35,704 nt of DNA from assembly GCA_025054955.1 (NCBI GenBank), contig JANWZE010000064.1, positions 1 to 35,704 on the forward strand. Reading direction: 5' to 3'. Below the pieces are notes generated by a model that saw only the letters and a list, made by a program, of their open reading frames with translations, was not told the DNA's origin and ran no database searches. This document shows, piece by piece, positions 24,460 to 31,160 of this stretch (positions are counted from its first letter, which is position 1; every line of letters begins with the position of its first letter). The DNA comes from Blastocatellia bacterium. GTDB lineage: Bacteria > Acidobacteriota > Blastocatellia > HR10 > J050. The position numbers were made by a program, and so were the translations under genes.

Positions 24460-25623
24460 ATGAAGGAATCACGGAAAGCTACGGGGATGCGTTGCACGCA
24501 CATAGAGCTAAAAAACTGGCGTAATTTCACCACCATAGATGTTGCATTGCCGCGTCGAGTGTTCCTGGTCGGTCCGAATGCGTCCGGCAAATCAAATCTC
24601 TTGGATGCCTTTCGCTTCGTTCGAGACCTGGTCTCGGTCGGCGGCGGTTTTCAGGAAGCAGTACGGCGGCGCGGCGGCGTCTCCAGCCTGCGCTCGCTAG
24701 AGGCGCGCAGATATTCGGATATTGTCATCCGAGTTCGGGTTGGTCACGATGAGAATCCTACGGCTTGGGAATATGAACTCACCTTCAATCAGGACAATCT
24801 GAGGCGGGCGGTGATCAAATCAGAGAAAGTGTACAAGCAGGGCCAGAAAGTTCTTGATCGTCCGAACCAGGATGATCGTCGAGACCCAGAACGATTAACG
24901 CAAACATACCTTGAGCAGGTCTATGTCAACCAGGCGTTTCGTGAAGTCGCGGACTTTTTTGCCTCGATTCGGTACCTTCATGTAGTACCCCAATTGATTC
25001 GTGAGCCAGACCGTTCGGTGGGCAGGAGGAACGATCCGTTTGGGGGAGATTTTTTAGAGACATTGGCGCGTACTCCAGAAAAGACTCGGAATGCTCGATT
25101 GCGGCGCATCCGCGAGGCGTTGACTTTTGCCGTGCCGCAACTGCGGGAACTGGAACTCGTGCGCGATGTGCGCGGCACACCCCATTTGCGCGGCAAATAC
25201 GAGCATTGGCGTCCGCAAGGGGCTTGGCAAACGGAGGAACACTTCTCCGATGGAACGCTCCGGTTAATCGGACTGCTCTGGGCGATGATGGAAGGGGCAG
25301 GTCCATTGCTGTTGGAAGAGCCTGAACTCTCCCTCCACCCAGAAGTCGTGCGCTACATTCCCCAGATGTTTGCCCGTGTCGGGCGGCGCTCTGGGCGACA
25401 GGTGATCGTCAGCACGCACTCATCAGAGATGTTGCGCGATGATGGTATTGGCTTGGATGAAGTTCTTCTCCTGCTACCGGGAGACGAGGGGACGGAGGTG
25501 AGACCCGCTGGCTCCTTTGCAGAAATCCGTGTGCTCTTAGAGCAAGGACAGAGCCTGGCGGAGGTTGTCATCCCGCATACCCGCCCCAAAGACGCAGCGC
25601 AGTTGACGCTTTTTGAGGGATAG
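24460..25623 (+). CDS. AAA/ABC-type ATPase of the OLD/RecF-like class
   Basis: This 387-aa protein starts at the ATG at 24460, with GAGG about 10 bases upstream. A TTG at 24451 is a less likely start. It begins THIELKNWRNFTTIDVALPRR, the usual opening of RecF/OLD/SMC-type ATPases. It has Walker A GPNASGKS (residues 38-45), a signature-like SDGTLRLIGLLWAM, Walker B LLLEEPELSLHP (about 283-294) and the switch histidine VSTHSSEML (about 317-325). There is no nuclease domain at its C-terminus. That activity could be supplied by the next gene, which starts 3 bases after this stop. Such ATPase-plus-partner pairs are common in phage defence (OLD, PARIS, Gabija types). Which of these, if any, this pair belongs to is not decided by sequence alone. 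Confidence 0.88.
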   Translation: MKESRKATGMRCTHIELKNWRNFTTIDVALPRRVFLVGPNASGKSNLLDAFRFVRDLVSVGGGFQEAVRRRGGVSSLRSLEARRYSDIVIRVRVGHDENPTAWEYELTFNQDNLRRAVIKSEKVYKQGQKVLDRPNQDDRRDPERLTQTYLEQVYVNQAFREVADFFASIRYLHVVPQLIREPDRSVGRRNDPFGGDFLETLARTPEKTRNARLRRIREALTFAVPQLRELELVRDVRGTPHLRGKYEHWRPQGAWQTEEHFSDGTLRLIGLLWAMMEGAGPLLLEEPELSLHPEVVRYIPQMFARVGRRSGRQVIVSTHSSEMLRDDGIGLDEVLLLLPGDEGTEVRPAGSFAEIRVLLEQGQSLAEVVIPHTRPKDAAQLTLFEG

Positions 25624-25626
25624 GAT

Positions 25627-26301
25627 TTGATCACAACCGCTCGCTCGATAGTTATCTCTGGCGCTGTCGAGGGTCTTGTGGATGAGGCTGTCGTGCGCCG
25701 CCTCATCCGGCACGTCGGCGCTGAGCCAGGTCCGATTTATGGCAAGAACGGTAAAGCCCATCTGCGGCGACAGGTCAACGGATACAATGCAGCGGCGCGT
25801 TGGGCTCCCTGGATTGTTTTGGTGGACCTGAATCACGACGCCGACTGCGCTCCGCTCCTACGGGATGAATGGTTGCCTTCGCCTGCCTCCCAGATGTGCT
25901 TTCGGGTAGCCGTTCGAGTAGTTGAAGCCTGGCTGCTGGCGGACCATCAGCAGATTGCGCGTTTCCTCGGTGTCTCTGCGAAGCAGATTCCCCCGAATCC
26001 AGAAGAGGTGGCGGATCCCAAGGGTCTAATGGTTGAACTGGCCCGACGTTCGCGCCGACGAGACATTCGAGAGGATATGGTCCCCCGGCCAGGCAGCGGT
26101 CGCAGAGTCGGCCCGGCGTATACCGCCCGGCTCATCGAGTTTGTGGAAGATACCAAAACTGGCTGGCGCCCCGATGTCGCCGCCACCTCTGCTAATAGCC
26201 TCAGGCGTTGTATCGAATGTCTGAGGCGGTTAATCAGGAGATTACATGAAGAAGCAACGCACGAAAATCGTCAAGGCATCGCCATCCATTCAGAGGGCTG
26301 A
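25627..26301 (+). CDS. Putative TOPRIM-like partner of the ATPase
   Basis: The frame can only start at TTG 25627, three bases after the ATPase stop, with GAGGGATAGGA just upstream. That gives 224 aa. I recognise no named family with certainty. A TOPRIM/DUF4276-like layout is suggested by an early acidic motif (SGAVEGLVDEAVVRRL, Glu15), a hydrophobic strand with clustered aspartates (WIVLVDLNHDADC, Asp67, Asp71, Asp73) and VEAWLLAD. Further conserved-looking blocks are YGKNGKAHLRRQ, DPKGLMVELARRSRRR and VGPAYTARLIEF. The last 18 codons overlap the start of the DUF1016 pseudogene, so the original stop may have been lost. Function as nuclease or effector activated by the ATPase is inference. Confidence 0.75.
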   Translation: MITTARSIVISGAVEGLVDEAVVRRLIRHVGAEPGPIYGKNGKAHLRRQVNGYNAAARWAPWIVLVDLNHDADCAPLLRDEWLPSPASQMCFRVAVRVVEAWLLADHQQIARFLGVSAKQIPPNPEEVADPKGLMVELARRSRRRDIREDMVPRPGSGRRVGPAYTARLIEFVEDTKTGWRPDVAATSANSLRRCIECLRRLIRRLHEEATHENRQGIAIHSEG

Positions 26302-27003
26302 GGCCTCCACCCTCTACGAAAAAGTGCCATTTTGGAAGAGGCGCGCGCCCGCGTGGTGTGCACCGTCAACACGGAGATGGTGCGCGCCTACTGGCTCATC
26401 GGACAAGCCATCGTCAAGCAGGAACAGAAAGGCAAAGGACGCGCCGACTATGGTGAATGGCTCATCGAGTCGCTGGGGGAGCGGCTGACCAAAGAGCTTG
26501 GGAAGGGATTCACCAGAAACAAACTGTGGTATATGGGCCAGTTTTATTTGACCTATCCTGAAAACTCCGCGCACTGCGTGGAGAATTGTCATGGACGCAC
26601 TACCGTTTGCTGCTCTAGAGCGATTTTCAATTGCATTTAGCCTGGTTGCCCCGCATCTTGTTGCGGGCTGATGCACGCTGCAAGCGCGCCCTAGGGTAAA
26701 CTCATTCACAAATCGCTCTAAGCTCGAAAATCCCGACGTCCGCGCCTTCTACGAGACCGAAGCGGCGGAGGGCAACTGGTCAACTTGCCAACTGGAACGG
26801 CAAATCAGTTCACACCTCTATGAGCGCGCCCTGCTGTCCAAACACAAACGCGCCCTGCTTGCCAAAGCCCGCACGGACGCGGAACCGCCCACCCATACTG
26901 ACTTCGTGAAGGACCCGCTCGTGTTAGATTTTTGGGGCTGCGCGAAAACAAAGATTACCTTGAACGCGATCTCAGAGCCGCTATCCTCGACCATCTGCAA
27001 GAG
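26246..27003 (+). pseudogene. DUF1016 (YhcG-type) PDDEXK nuclease pseudogene, truncated and interrupted
   Basis: The ATG at 26246 has AGGAG 5 bases upstream. MKKQRTKIVKAS..LYEKV then shifts frame near 26324 into ILEEARARVVCTVNTEMVRAYWLIGQAIV, YGEWLIESLGERL and GFTRNKLWYMGQFYLTYP, the N-terminal DUF1016 domain. A second shift near 26570 leads to ALRGELSWTHYRLLL. A MITE-like element then interrupts the gene at 26616. After it ENPDVRAFYETEAAEGNW, LERQISSHLYERALLSK and DFVKDPLVLDF continue, and a third shift gives LGLRENKDYLERDLRAAILDHLQE, ending at 27003. The C-terminal PDDEXK nuclease half is missing. The intact family has roles in restriction-modification loci and defence islands. This copy is dead. 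Confidence 0.85.
26616..26721. mobile_element. MITE-like element, copy C, inside the DUF1016 gene
   Basis: The terminal inverted repeats are TAGAGCGATTT and AAATCGCTCTA. The 101-bp core is identical to copy B at all but one base. Removing 26616-26725 joins TTGCTGCTC to GAAAATCCC in frame (LLLENPDV), which shows an insertion into a once-intact gene. GCTC flanks both sides (26612-26615 and 26722-26725) and could be a 4-bp target duplication. However, TAAGCTCG also follows copy A, so GCTC may belong to the element. Confidence 0.75.
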
Positions 27004-27005
27004 CG

Positions 27006-27051
27006 CGAAGAACACGAAGAAAGCCTTCGTGACCTTTGTGCTCTTCGTGTG
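27006..27051. repeat. Short CTTCGTG/CACGAAG repeats, left of GxxExxY
   Basis: CACGAAG on one side and CCTTCGTG, CTTCGTGTG on the other pair as loose inverted copies. They follow the broken end of the DUF1016 gene at 27003. A similar set lies right of the GxxExxY remnant (27453-27520), so the remnant is bracketed by related repeats. Confidence 0.45.
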
Positions 27052-27103
27052 AGATTCATCAACGGGCCTGCTTATGGAGGTTGAAGAGGTGCAACGACCA
27101 ATC

Positions 27104-27448
27104 GTGAACTGAGCAATCAAGATTCTTCGGGCGCCGGGACCTGGGTTGCTGGAGTCTGCCTACGAGCATTGCCTGGCTTGCGAGCTCCGTCAGCGGGCGC
27201 TTCGGGCGGAGTGCCAGACAGTGCTGCCTATCGTTTATGAACGTCATCGCATTGAGGCGGGTTATCGTGTGGGCATGCTGGTGGAGGGCTGCGTCGTCAT
27301 CGAAAACAAAGTTGCGGAGCAGACCTTGCCCATTCATGAAGCGCAACGGCTGAGCTCTATCATGAAACTGCACGGCGGGCGCGTGGGATGCTGGCTGAAT
27401 TGGAATGTGAAGTTGACGAAGGGCAGCATCAAGCGCGGGGTGTTATGA
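27104..27448 (+). pseudogene. GxxExxY-family gene, N-terminally damaged
   Basis: The frame opens GTG AAC TGA, with an in-frame stop at 27110. It then reads GPGLLESAYEHCLACELRQR, with the name-giving G-x-x-E-x-x-Y motif as GLLESAY. VLPIVYERHRIEAGYRVGMLVEGCVVIENK, LPIHEAQRLSSIMKLHGGRVGCWLNWNV and GSIKRGVL follow, ending normally at 27448. About 15-20 residues between the GTG and GPGLLE are lost compared with the family's usual start. Translation from the TTG at 27146 would give a 100-aa protein, but the N-terminal helix would be missing. The family has unknown function and often sits among repeats. Confidence 0.75.
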
Positions 27449-27452
27449 ACCT

Positions 27453-27520
27453 GAACCACGAAGGACGCAAAGCAGCACAAAGCCAAGTTCCTTCGTGCCG
27501 CGTCGTGCTCCTCGTGGTTG
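27453..27520. repeat. Inverted CACGAAGGA/TCCTTCGTG repeats, right of GxxExxY
   Basis: GAACCACGAAGGACGC (27453-27468) and CTCCTCGTGGTT (near 27508-27519) form an imperfect outer inverted repeat. TTCCTTCGTG lies between them. Together with 27006-27051 they bracket the GxxExxY remnant. The rest of 27521-27671 shows a promoter candidate and no gene. Confidence 0.45.
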
Positions 27521-27562
27521 ATCGTGAAGCGAATCCTAGATAGATCAGATGCTCAATTGGGA

Positions 27563-27590
27563 TTGACGATGGAAACAGAATGAATACACT
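27563..27590 (+). promoter_or_regulatory. Candidate promoter of the rluE operon
   Basis: TTGACG (27563-27568) and TACACT (27585-27590) are separated by 16 bases. The start of transcription would be about 75 bases before the rluE ATG at 27672. Confidence 0.4.
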
Positions 27591-27671
27591 GCACAGACTT
27601 CCATAGCCCAACATGGCCTGTGCGGCTTGCGCGCTTTGACAACGCAACATGGCCATCGGGCACTGGCATGA

Positions 27672-28256
27672 ATGAATCGCTTGATTCTGTTCAATAAGCC
27701 TTATCGCGTGCTGTGTCAGTTCACCGATACGCGTGGCCGGCTGACGCTGGCCCACTTCATTCCTATCCCCGACGTCTATCCAGCCGGACGGCTCGATTAC
27801 GACAGTGAAGGATTGGTCGTCCTGACAAATGCTGGCATCATTCAACACCTGATTACTGATCCTCAACACAAACTACCAAAAACCTACTGGGCCCAGGTCG
27901 AAGGAACACCGACCGAGGCGGCGCTGGCACAACTACGCCGCGGCGTGCGATTGTCAGACGGCTGGACGCGACCGGCTCAGGTTGAACGGATCGAGCCGCC
28001 CGCGCTCTGGCCGCGCGTGCCGCCCATTCGCTACCGCAAGCGTATCCCTACAAGTTGGATGGCACTCACTATCACCGAAGGACGTAATCGCCAGATACGA
28101 CGCATGACAGCAGCCGTTGGTTACCCCACGTTGCGCTTAATTCGCATCGCTATCGGGCCATGGCAACTGGCCGGATTGCAGCCAGGGCAGTGGCAAGAAG
28201 TACGCTGTCCACACAATCAAGCAGAACTGTTGCGGCTGCTTCGAGCACAAACATGA
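27672..28256 (+). CDS. rluE: 23S rRNA pseudouridine synthase E-type
   Basis: This 194-aa enzyme of the RsuA/RluB/E/F family isomerises a uridine in 23S rRNA, U2457 in E. coli RluE. The catalytic motif is [15 protein letters not shown] with Asp42. The start [16 protein letters not shown], the block [10 protein letters not shown], and [23 protein letters not shown] with [14 protein letters not shown] are typical of RluE. There is no N-terminal S4 domain, which also fits RluE and distinguishes it from RluB and RluF. No clear ribosome site precedes the ATG. Its stop overlaps the ATG of the next gene (ATGA). Confidence 0.92.
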   Translation: MNRLILFNKPYRVLCQFTDTRGRLTLAHFIPIPDVYPAGRLDYDSEGLVVLTNAGIIQHLITDPQHKLPKTYWAQVEGTPTEAALAQLRRGVRLSDGWTRPAQVERIEPPALWPRVPPIRYRKRIPTSWMALTITEGRNRQIRRMTAAVGYPTLRLIRIAIGPWQLAGLQPGQWQEVRCPHNQAELLRLLRAQT

Positions 28257-29548
28257 ACGCACTCCGCGAAAACATAAACGCACTCACCATGGACACGAGC
28301 GCACTCGGCAAAGAGACGAGCACACTCAGCACACACACAAACGCACTCGGCAAAGGCACGAGTGCACTCAGCAAAAACATGAGCGCACTCGGCAAAGGCA
28401 CGAGTGCACTCAGCAAAAACATGAGTGCACTCGGCACAAACACGAGCACACTCAGCACAGACACAAACGCACTCAGCAAAGGCACAAGCACACTCAGCAC
28501 AGACACGAGCGCGGTCAATGTCAAAAATGAACCCTCCTCGAAGACAATCCCGCCGCGATTGCTCCAACTCGTCAAACGGCAACGCATGAGCGAGCGCACG
28601 TTTGAACAAATGCTCCGCCTGTTGTCCGACCGACGGCACGGTGTAGTGGCGCACGATGAGCAACTTGGCTTCTATGCTGAGTCTTTGGCCGAGAGCTGGC
28701 TCACATCGAGCGAATCGCAAGTGCCTGATTGCCTGACCTGCGGCGCGTGTTGCGCCTATTTGCATCAAGTGCCGGTTTTAATTTCCGACCCGACGCCGCG
28801 CCGGCTCACGTGGCAGGTCTGGGATGCCAACGACCGCGCCGGAGCAAAATCGTATTGGCTGCGCCGTGACCCGCACGATGGACAGTGCATCGCGCTGGAT
28901 GGGCAAGTCGGTGAGCGCGTCCGCTGCACGATCTACCCATTGCGACCGCAATCATGCCGAGCATTTGAGGCAGGCAGCGACCGGTGTCATGCGGTTCGAC
29001 GCATGTACGGCTTAGAGCCACCGTTGTCCGAAACTGAGCAGCAACAACTAGCGCGGGTCGGCGCAGACCACGCTTTCGATCAGCAAGCTGAAGCTCTCCA
29101 ACAGCTCGAACGCGCTGGATTCGCCCACCAAGCCGACACTCTCACTGTTCTCTGCGAGCTCATCCAATACAATCAGGCGAAAGTGACTGACATTGTGAAT
29201 GAATTGGGACGGCTGGCCGAGACGCTCACGGCAGCCGGTTGCCCGCAGGAATCGGCCAGATGCTCGCGTGCGCAGCAGCGCCTGCTCAGAGACACAGAAC
29301 AACTGGCTAAGGCTGCCGGGCATTTGCTTCAGGTCAACCTGAACCATAGAGCCAGCGATGAGGACGAGTTAAAGACCCAGCTTTTGGAGGTCGGTCTGGC
29401 CTGGCAGCGGCTGCTGGAGAAAGCAACGAAGAAACTGGCCGAGCGAGCCGAGCGGGCGTTTGTGGCCTTGAATCTGAGCGTTCGTGATGAAGACGCAACG
29501 GCAAGCCGACAAGACACTGAGCGACGTGATGGCGGCTGCCAAGAGTGA
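28253..29548 (+). CDS. YkgJ-type CxxCxxCC protein with N-terminal heptad repeats
   Basis: The ATG at 28253 overlaps the rluE stop (ATGA), which decides the start and gives 431 aa. The frame is open from 28160. Residues 2-88 are about 12 heptapeptides of the form [NS]-[AT]-L-x-x-x-[TMI], with a 3-4 spacing of Leu and Thr/Met/Ile that suggests a weak coiled coil. Residues about 155-250 hold the YkgJ zinc/iron-chelating cluster: Cys160, Cys163, Cys166, Cys167 (CLTCGACC), then Cys212, Cys225 ([11 protein letters not shown]), Cys235 and Cys245. The remainder (about 290-431) is helical and charged. YkgJ-like proteins bind metal but their role is unclear. The repeat fusion is unusual for the family. 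The context suggests coupled expression with a rRNA-modifying enzyme. Confidence 0.8.
   Translation: MNALRENINALTMDTSALGKETSTLSTHTNALGKGTSALSKNMSALGKGTSALSKNMSALGTNTSTLSTDTNALSKGTSTLSTDTSAVNVKNEPSSKTIPPRLLQLVKRQRMSERTFEQMLRLLSDRRHGVVAHDEQLGFYAESLAESWLTSSESQVPDCLTCGACCAYLHQVPVLISDPTPRRLTWQVWDANDRAGAKSYWLRRDPHDGQCIALDGQVGERVRCTIYPLRPQSCRAFEAGSDRCHAVRRMYGLEPPLSETEQQQLARVGADHAFDQQAEALQQLERAGFAHQADTLTVLCELIQYNQAKVTDIVNELGRLAETLTAAGCPQESARCSRAQQRLLRDTEQLAKAAGHLLQVNLNHRASDEDELKTQLLEVGLAWQRLLEKATKKLAERAERAFVALNLSVRDEDATASRQDTERRDGGCQE
28256..28516 (+). repeat. 21-bp coding minisatellite (heptapeptide repeat)
   Basis: About 12.4 copies of a 21-bp unit, usually starting ARCGCACTC or AGYRCACTC and ending ACR, run in frame at the start of the YkgJ-type gene. 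One 42-bp pair is near-identical ([14 protein letters not shown] twice), which points to recent slippage or unequal exchange. Because 21 is a multiple of three, all frames on both strands stay open here. That produces a misleading Cys-rich antisense frame. Confidence 0.9.
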
Positions 29549-29589
29549 TTGCCAGTTAGCCTGTGCCTTTTTGAAAGTCAGTTTTTGCG

Positions 29590-29776
29590 CCTTTTTCAGA
29601 AATCGCTCATGCGCTCTCGCACACCGCGAAGGATGAAAATGGAATTCTTGGGTGAAGTTCGTGTGTTTCGTGGGCTATTTTCGAAGGAATCGCCCATGAG
29701 CTCCGCGCTCGCCACGAACCATGAAAATACAATTCTTTCGTGGGTTTTGTGTGTTTCGTGGGCTATTTTCAGAAGA
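29590..29776. repeat. 87/88-bp tandem repeat
   Basis: About 2.1 units. Landmarks are GGGCTATTTTC, GAATCGCCCATGAGC, CACGAA..ATGAAAAT and AATTCTT. TGGGCTATTTT occurs at 29671 and 29759 (period 88), and the (G)AATCGCYCATG landmark at 29599 and 29686 (period 87). A further 1.3 units lie at 35588-35704. The stretch 29549-30136 has no gene. Confidence 0.75.
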
Positions 29777-29778
29777 GC

Positions 29779-29824
29779 GCCCGCATCTTGCGGTCTCCGG
29801 CACGCTGGAAGCGTGCGCTCCCAG
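29779..29824. repeat. Palindromic module shared with the MITE interior
   Basis: GCCCGCATCTTGCGG..GCACGCTGG, AAGCGTGCGCTCCCAG. The GCACGC/GCGTGC arms form a hairpin. The same module, diverged, occurs inside MITE-like copy A and, inverted, at 18587-18640. The MITE may therefore have been built around a genome-wide palindrome. Confidence 0.55.
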
Positions 29825-29850
29825 CGATTCTCCGAGCAGACTACGTTCAT

Positions 29851-29924
29851 GCAGCCAAAAGCATGGCAGGACCTGCACCGACTGAGCGGCAATGTGTGAT
29901 CTTCACTCGGCATTTAGTATCACC
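29851..29924. repeat. Diverged dispersed repeat, copy 2
   Basis: Partner of 131-205: AAAAGCATGGC on the left and GATCTTCACTCGGCATTT on the right, in the same orientation, with a diverged centre. It is non-coding. Confidence 0.45.
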
Positions 29925-30048
29925 TTTTCCTTTCGGAACAAGACTCAGATGTAGCGCGTACTGAGGGACTCAATCCCCGAACGCCTGACCTTCAACCGGC
30001 GTGACCGGCGTGGTTGGCTGTGGCTGCGGCGCGCGCCTTTGACGCGCG

Positions 30049-30077
30049 TTGACACCTCATGGGGGCCGTGTTATGGT
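30049..30077 (+). promoter_or_regulatory. Strong sigma70-type promoter before the LolA-like gene
   Basis: A perfect TTGACA (30049-30054) is followed after 17 bases by TATGGT (30072-30077). The predicted start near 30084 gives a leader of about 50 bases to the ATG at 30137, with AAGGAGGAGGA in it. Confidence 0.65.
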
Positions 30078-30136
30078 GTGCGCTCACCAAGTGAATATAT
30101 CCAAAATCACTTCCCAATCTTCAAGGAGGAGGACCT

Positions 30137-30889
30137 ATGCTCAGCAAATCATTGCTCAGTTTCGTGGCAACGCTGATCATCGTGTTGCCGGCTTCAGCAC
30201 AATCTGTTGACCAAGTTTTGGCAAAATACTACCAAGCGCGTGGCGGCCTAGAAAAAATCAAATCGGTCAAGACACTGCGTTTCACTGCGAAGATCAGCGG
30301 CGGCCCGATGGAGATTCCGGTTACCATGGAACAGAAGCGTCCCAACAGCATGCGAATGGAGTTCACGTTTCAGGGACTCACCGGCATTCAGGCGTATGAT
30401 GGGAAGACGGGCTGGATGATCATGCCGTTCGGCGGGAAGAAGGACCCTGAGCCGATGGGTGAAGATATGCTCAAGGAACTTGCCAAACAAGCCGACATTG
30501 ATGGTCCGTTGGTGGATTACAAAGAGAAAGGGCATCAAGTGGAGCTGCTCGGCAAAGAATCGGTCGAAGGCACAGAGGCCTACAAACTTAAGCTGACGCG
30601 CCGAGACGGCGACGTTGAGTACATTTACCTCGACGCTGATTCTTACGTGGAGATCAAATCCGAGGGCAAGCGCATGATTCGCGGGAGTGAATTCGAGGCA
30701 GAGACGATCTACGGCGATTACAAGCAGGTGGACGGGCTGATGATAGCCCACTCGATCGAATCCGGCCCCAAAGGCTCCTCGCAAAAGCAAAAGATCACGA
30801 TTGAGAAAATTGAGATCAATCCACCTATCGAAGATACGCGCTTCGCCATGCCGGAGGTGAAAAAGCCAGACGCGAAACCGGAAAAATAA
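30137..30889 (+). CDS. Periplasmic LolA-like outer-membrane lipoprotein-sorting family protein
   Basis: This 250-aa protein has a signal peptide (MLSKSLLSFVATLIIVLPASAQ). The mature start VDQVLAKYYQARGGLEKIKSVKTLRF is typical of the large LolA/LolB-like superfamily in Acidobacteriota. A half-barrel of strands follows (MEIPVTMEQKRPNSMRMEF, GIQAYDGKTGWMIMPF, VELLGKESVEGTEAYKL, VEYIYLDADSYVEIK). The end is lysine- and proline-rich (EVKKPDAKPEK). It probably binds a lipid or lipoprotein in the periplasm, but it is not the canonical lolA, so the ligand is unknown. An excellent ribosome site (AAGGAGGAGGA) and a strong promoter suggest good expression. Confidence 0.8.
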   Translation: MLSKSLLSFVATLIIVLPASAQSVDQVLAKYYQARGGLEKIKSVKTLRFTAKISGGPMEIPVTMEQKRPNSMRMEFTFQGLTGIQAYDGKTGWMIMPFGGKKDPEPMGEDMLKELAKQADIDGPLVDYKEKGHQVELLGKESVEGTEAYKLKLTRRDGDVEYIYLDADSYVEIKSEGKRMIRGSEFEAETIYGDYKQVDGLMIAHSIESGPKGSSQKQKITIEKIEINPPIEDTRFAMPEVKKPDAKPEK

Positions 30890-30984
30890 ACGAATCGCCG
30901 AAGTGACTAATGAACGAGTCCGCTCACTGCACAGGAAATAGAAGAAGCAGCGCGAGCCTGTGTCGTCGGGAGTCGGCGCTTGGG

Positions 30985-31088
30985 TTCAGCTCAGCACTAA
31001 AAAGAAGATTGGCAGGAGCAGGATTTGCGCGAAGGCATAATCGCATAATACGTCAGATTCAGCTCAGCACTAAAAAGAACATTGGTAG
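30985..31088. repeat. Pair of 31-bp direct repeats
   Basis: TTCAGCTCAGCACTAAAAAG is shared exactly, followed by AA, one variable base, ATTGG, one variable base and AG. The copies are at 30985-31015 and 31058-31088, 73 bases apart, in the 271-base gap before the VPS10-like gene. Direct repeats upstream of a gene could be binding sites or slippage products. There is no gene in the gap. Confidence 0.6.
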
Positions 31089-31160
31089 CGGCGCCAGAGG
31101 GCGCTCATGATTATGTCATGGTGTCATCGGATCAACTCTCGATAGGGAGGAAGTCGCATC

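Noticed and set aside
28256-28516. Regular short repeats that might be a CRISPR array
   Set aside because: The units are contiguous, with no unique spacers of constant length, they code in frame, and no cas genes are near.
28217-28768. 183-aa minus-strand frame with many CAECA/CTHVF-type cysteine repeats
   Set aside because: It is the antisense of the 21-bp minisatellite in the YkgJ-type gene. A period divisible by three keeps all frames open. It has no ribosome site and no homology outside the repeat.
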